The notes beneath the pieces are model-generated. The model ran no database searches, was not told the DNA's origin, and saw only the letters and a list, made by a program, of their open reading frames with translations. Positions 20,791 through 28,861 of a stretch of DNA of 64,000 nt are shown here, piece by piece; position 1 is the stretch's first letter; every line of letters begins with the position of its first letter. Both the position numbers and the translations under genes were made by a program. The DNA comes from Thalassotalea piscium (lineage in GTDB: Bacteria > Pseudomonadota > Gammaproteobacteria > Enterobacterales > Alteromonadaceae): positions 2,108,001 to 2,172,000 of the forward strand of contig NZ_AP027362.1 in NCBI RefSeq assembly GCF_030295935.1. The letters run 5' to 3'.

Positions 20791-20866
20791 TCCCCAATAG
20801 CTCAGTTGGTAGAGCGACGGACTGTTAATCCGTTTGTCACTGGTTCAAGTCCAGTTTGGGGAGCCA
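20791..20866 (+). tRNA. tRNA-Asn (GTT), copy 2
   Basis: Identical over all 76 bases to copy 1, 74 bases downstream, so it probably comes from the same transcript. It is followed four bases later by an intrinsic terminator at 20871-20900. Confidence 0.98.
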
Positions 20867-20870
20867 ATAA

Positions 20871-20900
20871 AAAAAGCCCGCTATCTTTAGCGGGCTTTTT
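20871..20900 (+). terminator. Intrinsic terminator after tRNA-Asn copy 2
   Basis: A GC-rich stem AGCCCGCTA / TAGCGGGCT with a 4-base loop, flanked by AAAAA and TTTTT. The same hairpin is repeated after each of the three derived copies downstream. Confidence 0.9.
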
Positions 20901-20980
20901 GCTTTCTACAATGTTAATTATTTCTGTAGGTCGACGTTTACGCCGTCGATTGCGTCGTCAATATTAATAAATAAGTTTAC

Positions 20981-21080
20981 TCCCCAACAGCTCAGTTGGT
21001 AGAGCGACGGACTGTACTCTTTATAAACCCAGCGTTTATCACTGGTTTAAGTCTTTAATTGACGATAAAACTGGGAGCCA
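20981..21080 (+). pseudogene. Rearranged tRNA-Asn-like copy 3
   Basis: The first 35 bases match tRNA-Asn except one change (CCAACAG), through the D-arm to CGGACTGT. The anticodon TTAATCC is then replaced by a longer AT-rich segment with ACTCTTTATAAACCCAGCG, and a second AT-rich segment (TTTAATTGACGATAAAA) interrupts the T-arm. The 3' end keeps GGGAGCCA. Total length is 100 bases against 76. The anticodon stem, T-stem and half of the acceptor stem can no longer pair, so a working tRNA is unlikely. It is followed by an intact hairpin terminator at 21084-21114. Confidence 0.8.
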
Positions 21081-21182
21081 ATAAAAAAAGCCCGCTATTT
21101 TTAGCGGGCTTTTTGTTTTCTACAATGTTAATTATTTCTGTAGGTCGGCGTTTACGCCGTCGATATTAATAAATAAGTTTAC

Positions 21183-21282
21183 TCCCAACAGCTCAGTTGG
21201 TAGAGCGACGAACTGTACTCTTTATAAACCCAGCGTTTGTCACTGGTTCACGTCTTTAATTGACGATAAAAACTGGAAGCCA
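21183..21282 (+). pseudogene. Rearranged tRNA-Asn-like copy 4
   Basis: A copy of the rearranged unit, 202 bases after copy 3, that carries the same two replacement segments. It has lost one C of the 5' TCCCC and differs at a few further positions (CGACGAACTG, GTTCACGTC, AACTGGAAGCCA). Its terminator hairpin (21285-21316) has a C-to-A change in one arm. Confidence 0.8.
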
Positions 21283-21384
21283 ATAAAAAAAGCCCACTAT
21301 TTTTAGCGGGCTTTTTGCTTTCTACAATGTTAATTATTTCTGTAGGTCGGCGTTTACGCCGTCGATATTAATAAATAAGTTTAC

Positions 21385-21484
21385 TCCCAACAGCTCAGTT
21401 GGTAGAGCGACGAACTGTACTCTTTATAAACCCAGCGTTTGTCACTGGTTCACGTCTTTAATTGACGATAAAAACTGGAAGCCA
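21385..21484 (+). pseudogene. Rearranged tRNA-Asn-like copy 5
   Basis: Identical to copy 4 across the tRNA-like part and again exactly 202 bases downstream. The repeat ends inside the terminator at about 21514, where unrelated DNA before the M28 peptidase gene begins. Confidence 0.8.
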
Positions 21485-21576
21485 ATAAAAAAAGCCCACT
21501 ATTTTTAGCGGGCTTTGAATTGATAAGGTCTAGTGCTGCAAAATGCTTAACTAGCGACTGGCACCTGCCAAATCCT

Positions 21577-23220
21577 TTATTTCATCATAGCATCTCGTGA
21601 TGCTTTAAATTCTGTACCTTCATTCCAATTTGGCCACTCATCAGAATTAGCAAGTAAGTAACCTGTCTCGAAAAACAATTGCAGTTCAGCAACTACACCT
21701 TCCCAGCCAAAGTTTTCATCAAATTCATCGCATGTTTGATGATAGCACTTTGCTACCATTGCACCTACTCGTTCACCTATTGCTTTTTGCTCTTCATTTA
21801 TCCAAGCAGAACCACCACCGGCACTTAATGCTGGTACTCCTTTTTTTGCTAAGCTGAAATGATCAGAACGATAATAATAGCCGCGCTCTGGGTTAAGCTC
21901 TGGTGTTAACACTCGGCCTTGACGTTTTGCTGCTTTAGCAAGGTAGTTTTCTAAATTAGATTTACCATAACCCACTACCGTCACATCTGTTTTAAGCCCT
22001 GTAATGTCAAGCGAGTCCATATTAACTAACCCAACAATTTTATTTAATGGCATTGTTGGATGATTAGCAAAGTAACGAGAACCTAAGCGGCCTTGCTCTT
22101 CTGCCGTTACAGCAATAATAGTAACTGATCGTTTAGGTGCTTTTTTCAGAAGTTGATACGCTTTAGCAATATGCATTATCCCCGCTGTTCCGGTTGCATT
22201 ATCATGTGCTCCATTATAAATTTCACGTTTACCATCAACTATAGTGCTACCTAAATGGTCCCAATGAGCCATATAAACAACATGTTCATCTGGTTTTTCT
22301 GAGCCTTTGATTGTTGCAATAACATTGTTAGAGTTAGATCGGTCAAATTTATTTTCAACAGCTACACTCACTGTTAAGTCTAAAGGAACTGCTTTAAAGT
22401 TGCGTTGTGCAGCGGCTTGCTTTAATTGTGCGAAGTCTTGATTAGATTTTTTAAATAATTCAATGGCTTTATCTTTGCTGATCCACATTTCTACATCAAC
22501 AGTAGCTTCATTTACTTCACTCGCTGGTAAGTGATATTGCGCACCAGTCCAGCTGCTTTCAATCACATTCCAACCATAACTAGCTGGTTTTGTTTCATGC
22601 ACTATAATGGCGCCTGCTGCACCTTGGCGAGCTGCTTCTTCATACTTATAAGTCCAGCGTCCATAATACGTCATTGTATTACCGTCAAATAGCTCGCTAT
22701 CTTGAGTGGCAAAACCGGGATCGTTAACTAAAATAACAACGGTTTTACCTTTTACATCAACACCCGCATAATCGTTCCATTGGTATTCTGGTGCGTTAAT
22801 ACCGTAACCAACAAACACTAACTCTGAAGACTTAAGTGAAGAGCGTTTATCCATTTTTCTAGAACTTGCTACAAAGTTCTTTGGAAATTCAAATGCTATA
22901 TCACCAATAGTTAAGTTTTCAGTGGTTGTGCTTGTAATGCTAACCAAAGGTACTGCTTGCGTATAGCTATCACCATTACCCGGTACTAATCCTAAACGCT
23001 TAAACTCTTTAATTAATAAATTTGTTGTTAAAGTTTCGCCTTCTGTTGAAGGCTCTCTACCACCAAACTCATCAGACGATAATAATTTAATATCCGCTTT
23101 AATTTTGTCACTATCAAACGATTTATAGGCATTTTCAAAATCACTGGCGAGACTGAAACCACTTAACAATGTGCTTATTGTAAATAATAAGCCCACATTA
23201 ATTTTTGAGATTTTTTTCAA
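21577..23220 (-). CDS. M28 family metallopeptidase with PA domain, exported (TTG start)
   Basis: About 547 residues. The start is placed at TTG 23218-23220, six bases after AAGGAG, which gives a clean Sec signal peptide (KKISKINVGLLFTISTLLSG, cleavage near LASDF). A longer frame reaches 23268 but adds a non-signal leader. Order: an N-terminal segment, a PA (protease-associated) insert with GVDVKGKTVVILVNDPG and GAAGAIIVHE, then the M28 catalytic domain. Zinc ligands are visible: HWDHLG, HDNATGTAG, VTAEEQGRLGSRYF, VNMDSLD and YRSDHFSLAKKG. Such enzymes are periplasmic or secreted aminopeptidases with two zinc ions. The gene is convergent with the tRNA array. Confidence 0.93.
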   Translation of the reverse strand: MKKISKINVGLLFTISTLLSGFSLASDFENAYKSFDSDKIKADIKLLSSDEFGGREPSTEGETLTTNLLIKEFKRLGLVPGNGDSYTQAVPLVSITSTTTENLTIGDIAFEFPKNFVASSRKMDKRSSLKSSELVFVGYGINAPEYQWNDYAGVDVKGKTVVILVNDPGFATQDSELFDGNTMTYYGRWTYKYEEAARQGAAGAIIVHETKPASYGWNVIESSWTGAQYHLPASEVNEATVDVEMWISKDKAIELFKKSNQDFAQLKQAAAQRNFKAVPLDLTVSVAVENKFDRSNSNNVIATIKGSEKPDEHVVYMAHWDHLGSTIVDGKREIYNGAHDNATGTAGIMHIAKAYQLLKKAPKRSVTIIAVTAEEQGRLGSRYFANHPTMPLNKIVGLVNMDSLDITGLKTDVTVVGYGKSNLENYLAKAAKRQGRVLTPELNPERGYYYRSDHFSLAKKGVPALSAGGGSAWINEEQKAIGERVGAMVAKCYHQTCDEFDENFGWEGVVAELQLFFETGYLLANSDEWPNWNEGTEFKASRDAMMK

Positions 23221-23490
23221 AATATTCTCCTTATTGTAAGTATTTTGCCAACAGATTAACGATATCAATATTATTTAGCCAGTAATTAAACTATTTTTAA
23301 TTGAAACCATTTACTAATTCAGTAAACAAGATGTGACAAATTTTTATTATAATAATTAAAACTTAAAATGTTTATAACGATAAAATTATCAACGATAATA
23401 AATAGCTGTTTACGCACCAATAACTTGGGTAAGATTAACCAACTCGTATTAACAAGTACCCTAACTTTACTACTAAGGCTCAATTACGCT

Positions 23491-24114
23491 GTGATCGACT
23501 TATCTTTAATTTCATTATTTATTCCTACCTTTTTTCTTGTCAGTATTACCCCAGGTATGTGTATGACACTTGCGATGTCTTTGGGCATGTCTATCGGTAT
23601 TAGAAGAACATTGTGGATGATGTACGGAGAATTACTTGGTGTGGCAACTGTCGCAATAGCTGCAGTTTTAGGTGTATCCGCATTATTGCTCACAGAGCCT
23701 AAATTATTTACAGGGCTTAAATTATTTGGAGCGCTTTATCTTACTTACATAGGTATAAATATGTGGCGTTCAAAGGGTAAACTTGCTTTAGCAGAGCAAT
23801 CAAGTTCTCCTGAAGAAGTTAGTAAAAAAGTTCTATTTACTCAAGGTTACTTTACCGCAATCGCCAACCCTAAGGGTTGGGCATTTATGGTCGCCTTACT
23901 ACCACCATTTATTAACAGTAATTACGCGTTACCGCCCCAACTATTTGTTTTAGTGGCTATTATTTTAATTTCTGAATTTATTTGTATGTTAATTTATGCT
24001 ACTGGCGGCAAGTCTATAGGTAAGCTGTTAACAAAAAAAGATAATGTAAAAATACTTAATAAGCTTTCAGGAAGTCTGATGGTTTTCATTGCGCTATGGC
24101 TTTTAGTAAGCTAA
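23491..24114 (+). CDS. LysE/RhtB family amino-acid exporter (GTG start likely)
   Basis: A six-helix membrane protein of about 207 residues from GTG 23491 (VIDLSLISLFIPTFFLVSITPG). It carries the family motif SITPGMCMTLAMSLGMSIG in the first loop, GALYLTYIGINMWRSKGK after helix three, and FTQGYFTAIANPKGWAFMVALL with the conserved NPK. The family exports amino acids such as threonine or homoserine lactones. The frame is open to an ATG at 23368, but those 41 residues are not family-like. No LysG-type regulator is adjacent, and the substrate is unknown. Confidence 0.88.
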   Translation: MIDLSLISLFIPTFFLVSITPGMCMTLAMSLGMSIGIRRTLWMMYGELLGVATVAIAAVLGVSALLLTEPKLFTGLKLFGALYLTYIGINMWRSKGKLALAEQSSSPEEVSKKVLFTQGYFTAIANPKGWAFMVALLPPFINSNYALPPQLFVLVAIILISEFICMLIYATGGKSIGKLLTKKDNVKILNKLSGSLMVFIALWLLVS

Positions 24115-24185
24115 CAATCACCAATAAAATTACCTGAATGGCGCCTAACTAAAATAGTAAAAGATGGCGATATAATTTAAAGGAT

Positions 24186-24647
24186 TCAATTTCTCATACT
24201 GGTAAATTCAATACTAAAATGTTCTGGTTCGATATTAGTCGCATTTGAAACTGGTGTAATCGTTAACTGTAACAGCCAAATCATTTCTTTTTCTGAACAA
24301 CTACCTAGCATGGTTTTAGCTTCTTTATATCCGTTATTGATTTTTGTTGAGAAAAATAACGGTATTTTACCCATGTACATACTTTTACCCTCCATAAAAC
24401 CAGTCACTGTAAAATTTTGCGTGAGAGCGTTATTACCAATAAAAATAGTAAATTCTGCCTCAGGCCTTATTGTACTATGATCAAATAATATTGATAATTT
24501 ACCAACTTGCGTATTTATTTGGCATAACGATTGGCTTTCTAAACAGGTTGGCACTTTTAAAGTAGTTATAGTTTTTTCTTGTTTAGAACAAGAAAAAAGA
24601 GAAAATAATATGATAATTGTGAATAGTAAAACAGGTTTAATATTCAT
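24186..24647 (-). CDS. Lipoprotein of unknown function upstream of ccoN
   Basis: 153 residues from the ATG at 24647, which follows AAGGA by seven bases. The signal peptide MNIKPVLLFTIIILFSLFSC ends in a lipobox (LFSC). The mature part is beta-rich, with TCLESQSLCQINTQVG, a GYKEAKTMLGSCSEKEMIW segment and four mature cysteines in possible disulfides. It looks like a periplasmic immunoglobulin-like or FixH-like beta domain, but no family is recognised. A longer frame to 24764 adds unsupported residues. It is divergent from ccoN, with about 250 bases between their starts; a link to oxidase assembly is possible only by position. Confidence 0.65.
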   Translation of the reverse strand: MNIKPVLLFTIIILFSLFSCSKQEKTITTLKVPTCLESQSLCQINTQVGKLSILFDHSTIRPEAEFTIFIGNNALTQNFTVTGFMEGKSMYMGKIPLFFSTKINNGYKEAKTMLGSCSEKEMIWLLQLTITPVSNATNIEPEHFSIEFTSMRN

Positions 24648-24895
24648 GAGATAATCCTTGATAATTAACATCTCCACGCCATTTAGACTATTTTTTAGGC
24701 TGTTACATGTTTTTTTTTGATTTAAAACAAATATTACCATATTGACGGGTGACATTTTAGCCATAAAACACTATTATTCACGCGGGGTATGGAAGCAAAG
24801 TGCAAACTCATCAATTTAGTCTATAACTAAGGTATGGGTACTTATAATAACTGCCTCGTCTATTAATTAATAATTATAACTGCGGAAACCTTAAC

Positions 24896-26320
24896 ATGAC
24901 TCAAAATGATGCGTCAGCAGTAAACTACAACTTTGATGTTGTACGTCAGTTTACTGTCATGACTGTAATATGGGGAATTGTAGGCACACTTGTGGGTGTT
25001 CTTATTGCGGCTCAATTAATTTGGCCTGCATTAAACTTTGACACTCCATGGTTAACTTACTCCCGTCTTCGTCCACTTCATACTAGTGCGGTAATTTTCG
25101 CATTTGGTACCAGTGCGCTATTTGCAACTTCTTATTATGTCGTCCAACGAACGTGTAAAACTACGTTATTTGGTGGCAAGCTAGCTTCCTTCACTTTCTG
25201 GGGATGGCAAGCAGTTATCGTTTCAGCCATTATTACTCTACCGTTAGGTTTAACCTCAACGAAAGAATATGCTGAACTTGAATGGCCAATTGACATCTTA
25301 ATTGCTGTTGTTTGGGTGAGTTATGCCATTGTGTTTTTTGGCACGTTAGTTAAACGTAAAACCTCGCATATTTACGTAGCTAACTGGTTTTTTGGTGGTT
25401 TTATATTAACTATTGCAGTGTTACACATTGGTAATAGTATGGTTATACCAATTTCGTTGACTAAGTCCTACTCCATTTACCCTGGCGCAATAGATGCAAT
25501 GATGCAGTGGTGGTATGGACACAATGCCGTAGGCTTCCTTCTTACAGCAGGCTTTTTAGGTATGATGTATTACTTTGTACCTAAGCAAGCAGAACGTCCT
25601 GTTTATTCTTACAGACTTTCTATTGTGCATTTCTGGGCGCTAATCTCATTATATATATGGGCTGGCCCTCACCACTTACATTACACAGCGCTTCCTGACT
25701 GGGCTCAATCTGTTGGTATGGTTATGTCTATCGTACTTTTCTTACCGTCTTGGGGTGGTATGATTAATGGTATTATGACGCTTTCTGGCGCATGGCATAA
25801 ACTTCGCCATGACCCTATTCTTCGTTTCTTAATTGTTTCTCTCTCTTTCTACGGTATGTCTACCTTTGAAGGACCTATGATGGCGATTAAATCAGTGAAC
25901 GCATTGTCTCATTATACAGACTGGACAGTAGGTCATGTTCACTCTGGTGCGCTAGGCTGGGTTGCTATGGTATCAATTGGTGCTTTGTATCACTTAATTC
26001 CAGTGTTATTTAACCAAGGACGTATGTACAGTATTCGATTAATCAACGTTCACTTCTGGATGCATACAGCTGGTGTTGTTTTATACATCGTAGCAATGTG
26101 GATCTCTGGTGTTATGCAAGGGTTAATGTGGCGCGCTGTAAATACCGACGGCACTCTTACTTATAGTTTCGTTGAAAGCTTACAAGCTTCTTACCCATTC
26201 TACTTCATCCGTTTCTTAGGTGGTGTAATGGTGGTTATTGGCTTCTTATTAATGGCTTATAACATGTTTAAAACAATTTACGCTAAAGACAACAGTCTTA
26301 AGCCTGTTGAAGTAGCCTAA
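24896..26320 (+). CDS. ccoN: cbb3-type cytochrome c oxidase subunit I
   Basis: A 474-residue, 12-helix haem-copper oxidase catalytic subunit. Conserved histidines appear in [15 protein letters not shown] (haem b ligand), [16 protein letters not shown] (Cu-B ligand region with the cross-linked Tyr located in a later helix, as in C-type oxidases), [14 protein letters not shown] (two Cu-B histidines) and [14 protein letters not shown] (haem ligands). It reduces O2 to water with high affinity at low oxygen. The start matches known CcoN. First gene of ccoNOQP; no clear FNR box was found in the 130 bases before it. Confidence 0.97.
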   Translation: MTQNDASAVNYNFDVVRQFTVMTVIWGIVGTLVGVLIAAQLIWPALNFDTPWLTYSRLRPLHTSAVIFAFGTSALFATSYYVVQRTCKTTLFGGKLASFTFWGWQAVIVSAIITLPLGLTSTKEYAELEWPIDILIAVVWVSYAIVFFGTLVKRKTSHIYVANWFFGGFILTIAVLHIGNSMVIPISLTKSYSIYPGAIDAMMQWWYGHNAVGFLLTAGFLGMMYYFVPKQAERPVYSYRLSIVHFWALISLYIWAGPHHLHYTALPDWAQSVGMVMSIVLFLPSWGGMINGIMTLSGAWHKLRHDPILRFLIVSLSFYGMSTFEGPMMAIKSVNALSHYTDWTVGHVHSGALGWVAMVSIGALYHLIPVLFNQGRMYSIRLINVHFWMHTAGVVLYIVAMWISGVMQGLMWRAVNTDGTLTYSFVESLQASYPFYFIRFLGGVMVVIGFLLMAYNMFKTIYAKDNSLKPVEVA

Positions 26321-26332
26321 GGAGACGAAAGC

Positions 26333-26977
26333 ATGACAAATAAACATGAAAAAGTCGAAAAAAGCGTTGGCTTATTCTTCATATTTACTATTTTAGCAAT
26401 TAGTGTTGGTGGCTTAGTAGAGATCACCCCTTTATTTTTCCAAAAAGAAACAACAACACCTGTTGATAATTTGCGACCTTACACTGCATTAGAAATGGAA
26501 GGTCGTGACATTTATATTCGTGAAGGTTGTTCTGCTTGTCATAGCCAAATGATCCGCCCATTTAGAGCGGAAACAGAACGCTATGGCCATTACTCTGTAG
26601 CGGGTGAACAAGTATGGGAGCATCCACATTTATGGGGCTCTAAACGTACAGGTCCAGATTTGGCCCGTGTTGGTGGCCGATACAGTGATGATTGGCATAG
26701 AGCACATTTAATTGACCCTCGTTCAGTTGTACCTGAGTCGAACATGCCTTCATTTAAATGGTTAGACGAAGATCTTCTTGATGGTAAGTTAACCGCTAAA
26801 AAATTAGAAACATTTAACTTTTTAACGCGCAACAGAAGCCATAAAGATGAGCAAGGTAACCCTATTCCTCTTTATTCTGCTGAAGATATTGCTAATGCAA
26901 AATCTGACGTAGCGGGTAAAACTGAAATGGAAGCCCTGATTGCTTATTTGCAATCTCTTGGGCATGCGTTGAAATAA
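26333..26977 (+). CDS. ccoO: cbb3-type cytochrome c oxidase subunit II (mono-haem)
   Basis: A 214-residue protein with one N-terminal membrane helix ([20 protein letters not shown]) and a periplasmic cytochrome c domain with [13 protein letters not shown]; the axial methionine is probably in [12 protein letters not shown]. It passes electrons between CcoP and CcoN. TAAGGAGA stands before the ATG, 12 bases after ccoN. Confidence 0.97.
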   Translation: MTNKHEKVEKSVGLFFIFTILAISVGGLVEITPLFFQKETTTPVDNLRPYTALEMEGRDIYIREGCSACHSQMIRPFRAETERYGHYSVAGEQVWEHPHLWGSKRTGPDLARVGGRYSDDWHRAHLIDPRSVVPESNMPSFKWLDEDLLDGKLTAKKLETFNFLTRNRSHKDEQGNPIPLYSAEDIANAKSDVAGKTEMEALIAYLQSLGHALK

Positions 26978-26978
26978 G

Positions 26979-27158
26979 ATGGACTACGGGACGCTAAGAG
27001 GCGTAGTAGCGCTCATAATTTTGGCACTTTTCATCATCATTGTGGTTTGGTCGTATAGTAAAAAACGTAAATCTTCGTTTGACGATGCGGCAAATTCAAT
27101 CTTTGAAGAAGACCACAAAGAAGACACTAACAAACAGGAGACTAATAATAATGTCTAG
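26979..27158 (+). CDS. ccoQ: cbb3-type oxidase small subunit CcoQ/FixQ
   Basis: A 59-residue protein starting MDYGTLRGVVALIILALF, one membrane helix followed by WSYSKKRKSSFDDAANSIFE, the standard FixQ layout (cationic stretch then an acidic tail). It begins immediately after the ccoO stop (ATG at 26979) and its last eight bases overlap the start of ccoP. CcoQ stabilises CcoP binding to the core complex. It is short enough to be missed by length-filtered gene finding. Confidence 0.92.
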   Translation: MDYGTLRGVVALIILALFIIIVVWSYSKKRKSSFDDAANSIFEEDHKEDTNKQETNNNV

Positions 27159-28134
27159 CTTCTGGAGTATTTGGATATCAGTTCTTTCACTGGGTACCTT
27201 AATAGGTTGTTACCTGTTATTGCGCATGTGTTTAAAGAATTTTGCAGGCGTTGAAGAAGGTGAGTCAATGGGACACACTTTCGACGGCATTGAGGAATTA
27301 AACAACCCACTACCAAAATGGTGGAGTACATTTTTCTTATTAACGATTATCTGGGGCTTTGGTTACTTAATTGTATATCCAGGACTCGGTAACTGGGAAG
27401 GTTTATTTGGTTGGACAAGCTCAAACCAAGGAATACTTAACCTTGAAGAGTCTAGAGCTAAAGCTGAGTATGCAAAAGAGAACAACTTAATTGTTCAGTA
27501 CGATATGGAAGTTAAAGCTGCTGACGCGAGATACGGCCCTATATTTGATGCATTTGCTAAACGCGATATTAAAGACTTAGCAACAGCTGGTGACGAAGAA
27601 GCCATCGCAGCTCGTAAAGTAGGTCAACGCTTGTTTTTGCAAAACTGTTCACAGTGTCATGGCTCAGATGCACGTGGTACCACTGGTTTTCCTAACCTTG
27701 CTGACAAAGACTGGTTGTATGGCGGTAAGCCTTACGATATCAAGCATAGCATTATGCACGGTCGTGTAGGTCAAGGTATGATCGGCTGGGAAACAATGCT
27801 TGGCGGTGATAAAGGCGTAAAAGATGTTACGGCTTATGTACTAAGCTTAAGCGGTCGTGAAGCTAAAGAAGGTTCAGTCTCAGAAGGTAAAGCACAATTT
27901 GCAATGTGTGCTGCTTGTCATGGTGATGAAGGCCAAGGTAGTGTTGCGATGAACTTACCGCTTGGTGCGCCTAATTTAACTGATAACACCTGGCTGTATG
28001 GTGGTTCAGAGCGCGTTATCCAAGAGTCTATTCGTAATGGTCGTGCTGGTGTTATGCCTGCTTGGGATGAAATTTTAGGTCCTAAAAAAGTACATGTCAT
28101 TAGTGCTTTTGTGTATAGCCTATCGCAAGAGTAA
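27151..28134 (+). CDS. ccoP: cbb3-type cytochrome c oxidase subunit III (di-haem)
   Basis: 327 residues from ATG 27151 (MSSFWSIWISVLSLGTL), preceded by CAGGAG; a longer frame to 27040 only runs through ccoQ. It has an N-terminal helix, a second helix (WWSTFFLLTIIWGFGYLIVY) and two cytochrome c domains with CSQCHGSD (about residue 167) and CAACHGDE (about 254). CcoP accepts electrons from soluble cytochromes. An intrinsic terminator follows at 28162-28190. Confidence 0.97.
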   Translation: MSSFWSIWISVLSLGTLIGCYLLLRMCLKNFAGVEEGESMGHTFDGIEELNNPLPKWWSTFFLLTIIWGFGYLIVYPGLGNWEGLFGWTSSNQGILNLEESRAKAEYAKENNLIVQYDMEVKAADARYGPIFDAFAKRDIKDLATAGDEEAIAARKVGQRLFLQNCSQCHGSDARGTTGFPNLADKDWLYGGKPYDIKHSIMHGRVGQGMIGWETMLGGDKGVKDVTAYVLSLSGREAKEGSVSEGKAQFAMCAACHGDEGQGSVAMNLPLGAPNLTDNTWLYGGSERVIQESIRNGRAGVMPAWDEILGPKKVHVISAFVYSLSQE

Positions 28135-28161
28135 TTATTACTCATACTAATTACAGTTTAA

Positions 28162-28190
28162 GCCTTGTAGGAAACTACAAGGCTTTTTTA
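28162..28190 (+). terminator. Intrinsic terminator of ccoNOQP
   Basis: GCCTTGTAG and CTACAAGGC form a 9-bp stem around GAAA, followed by TTTTTTA, 27 bases after the ccoP stop. It separates the structural genes from the assembly genes. Confidence 0.92.
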
Positions 28191-28366
28191 TTGAATACAA
28201 TTTATTAAAAGCCCGCTATTTTACTTATAGCCATCACTATTATTTTGATCAATTACACCGTATTAACCTTTGCTAACAAAAAGAAATTAAATTAGCCATT
28301 AATCATTGGCAAAAGCTGACTGAAAAAAAGTATAATAGCGACACGTTAATTGATATTTGTTGAACA

Positions 28367-28861
28367 ATGAAAACATCTTGGTATAAAGAGCCATGGGCAT
28401 GGCTAGTATTTTTCTTACCCTTTACCGCAGTTGTTGCTGGTATTGCTACTTACATAATAGCAAACACTGATGCTGACAGTCTTGTTGTCGGTGACTATTA
28501 TAAAAAAGGTAAAGCCATTAACTTAGAACTTTCTAAGATTAAACTAGCACAAAAGCTAGGCATGAAATTCGAACTACAGTTGCATAACAATCAACTTATT
28601 ATTAAACCAACAGGCATCGAGAAAGTATTCCCATTACTCAATGTTAACTTTTATCACCCTACTCAAGCTGAAAAAGACTTTTACCTCGCATTAACCCCAG
28701 ACGGTAGTGGTTACTTTAGGCATCACTTTGACAAGAGTGTTAGTGGAAAGTGGCGCATTACAATTACGTCATTTGAAAATAATTGGGCAATTAAAAATAA
28801 TATATCATTACCTCAATCGCAATTTATTGAGGTGTCTCCTAAGCCAATAGAAGCATATTAA
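28367..28861 (+). CDS. fixH: FixH/CcoH family cbb3 oxidase assembly protein
   Basis: A 164-residue protein with one N-terminal helix (WAWLVFFLPFTAVVAGIATY), then the FixH motif VVGDYYKKGKAINLELSKIK and a beta-rich periplasmic domain ending GYFRHHFDKSVSGKWRITI. FixH is needed for assembly of the cbb3 oxidase, interacting with CcoN during copper insertion. Its stop overlaps the start of ccoI by one base (TAATG). Confidence 0.92.
   Translation: MKTSWYKEPWAWLVFFLPFTAVVAGIATYIIANTDADSLVVGDYYKKGKAINLELSKIKLAQKLGMKFELQLHNNQLIIKPTGIEKVFPLLNVNFYHPTQAEKDFYLALTPDGSGYFRHHFDKSVSGKWRITITSFENNWAIKNNISLPQSQFIEVSPKPIEAY

Larger units (their letters stand above)
20867..21514 (+). repeat. Tandem array built on tRNA-Asn units, 202-bp period
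   Basis: Each unit consists of a tRNA-Asn or derived copy, a terminator hairpin, the block CTACAATGTTAATTATTTC, a 25-base palindromic motif (20925-20949, 21139-21163, 21341-21365; core GGCGTTTACGCC) and the leader TATTAATAAATAAGTTTAC. Copy 2 to copy 3 is 190 bases apart, later copies exactly 202. Near-identity of the last two units points to recent duplication. Confidence 0.85.

Noticed and set aside
20981-21484. Three further functional tRNA genes
   Set aside because: Anticodon loop, T-stem and part of the acceptor stem are replaced and cannot pair, so they were scored as derived copies.
24765-24895. FNR box before ccoN
   Set aside because: Only one half-site (ATCAA) was found; the partner half does not match, so no site is claimed.
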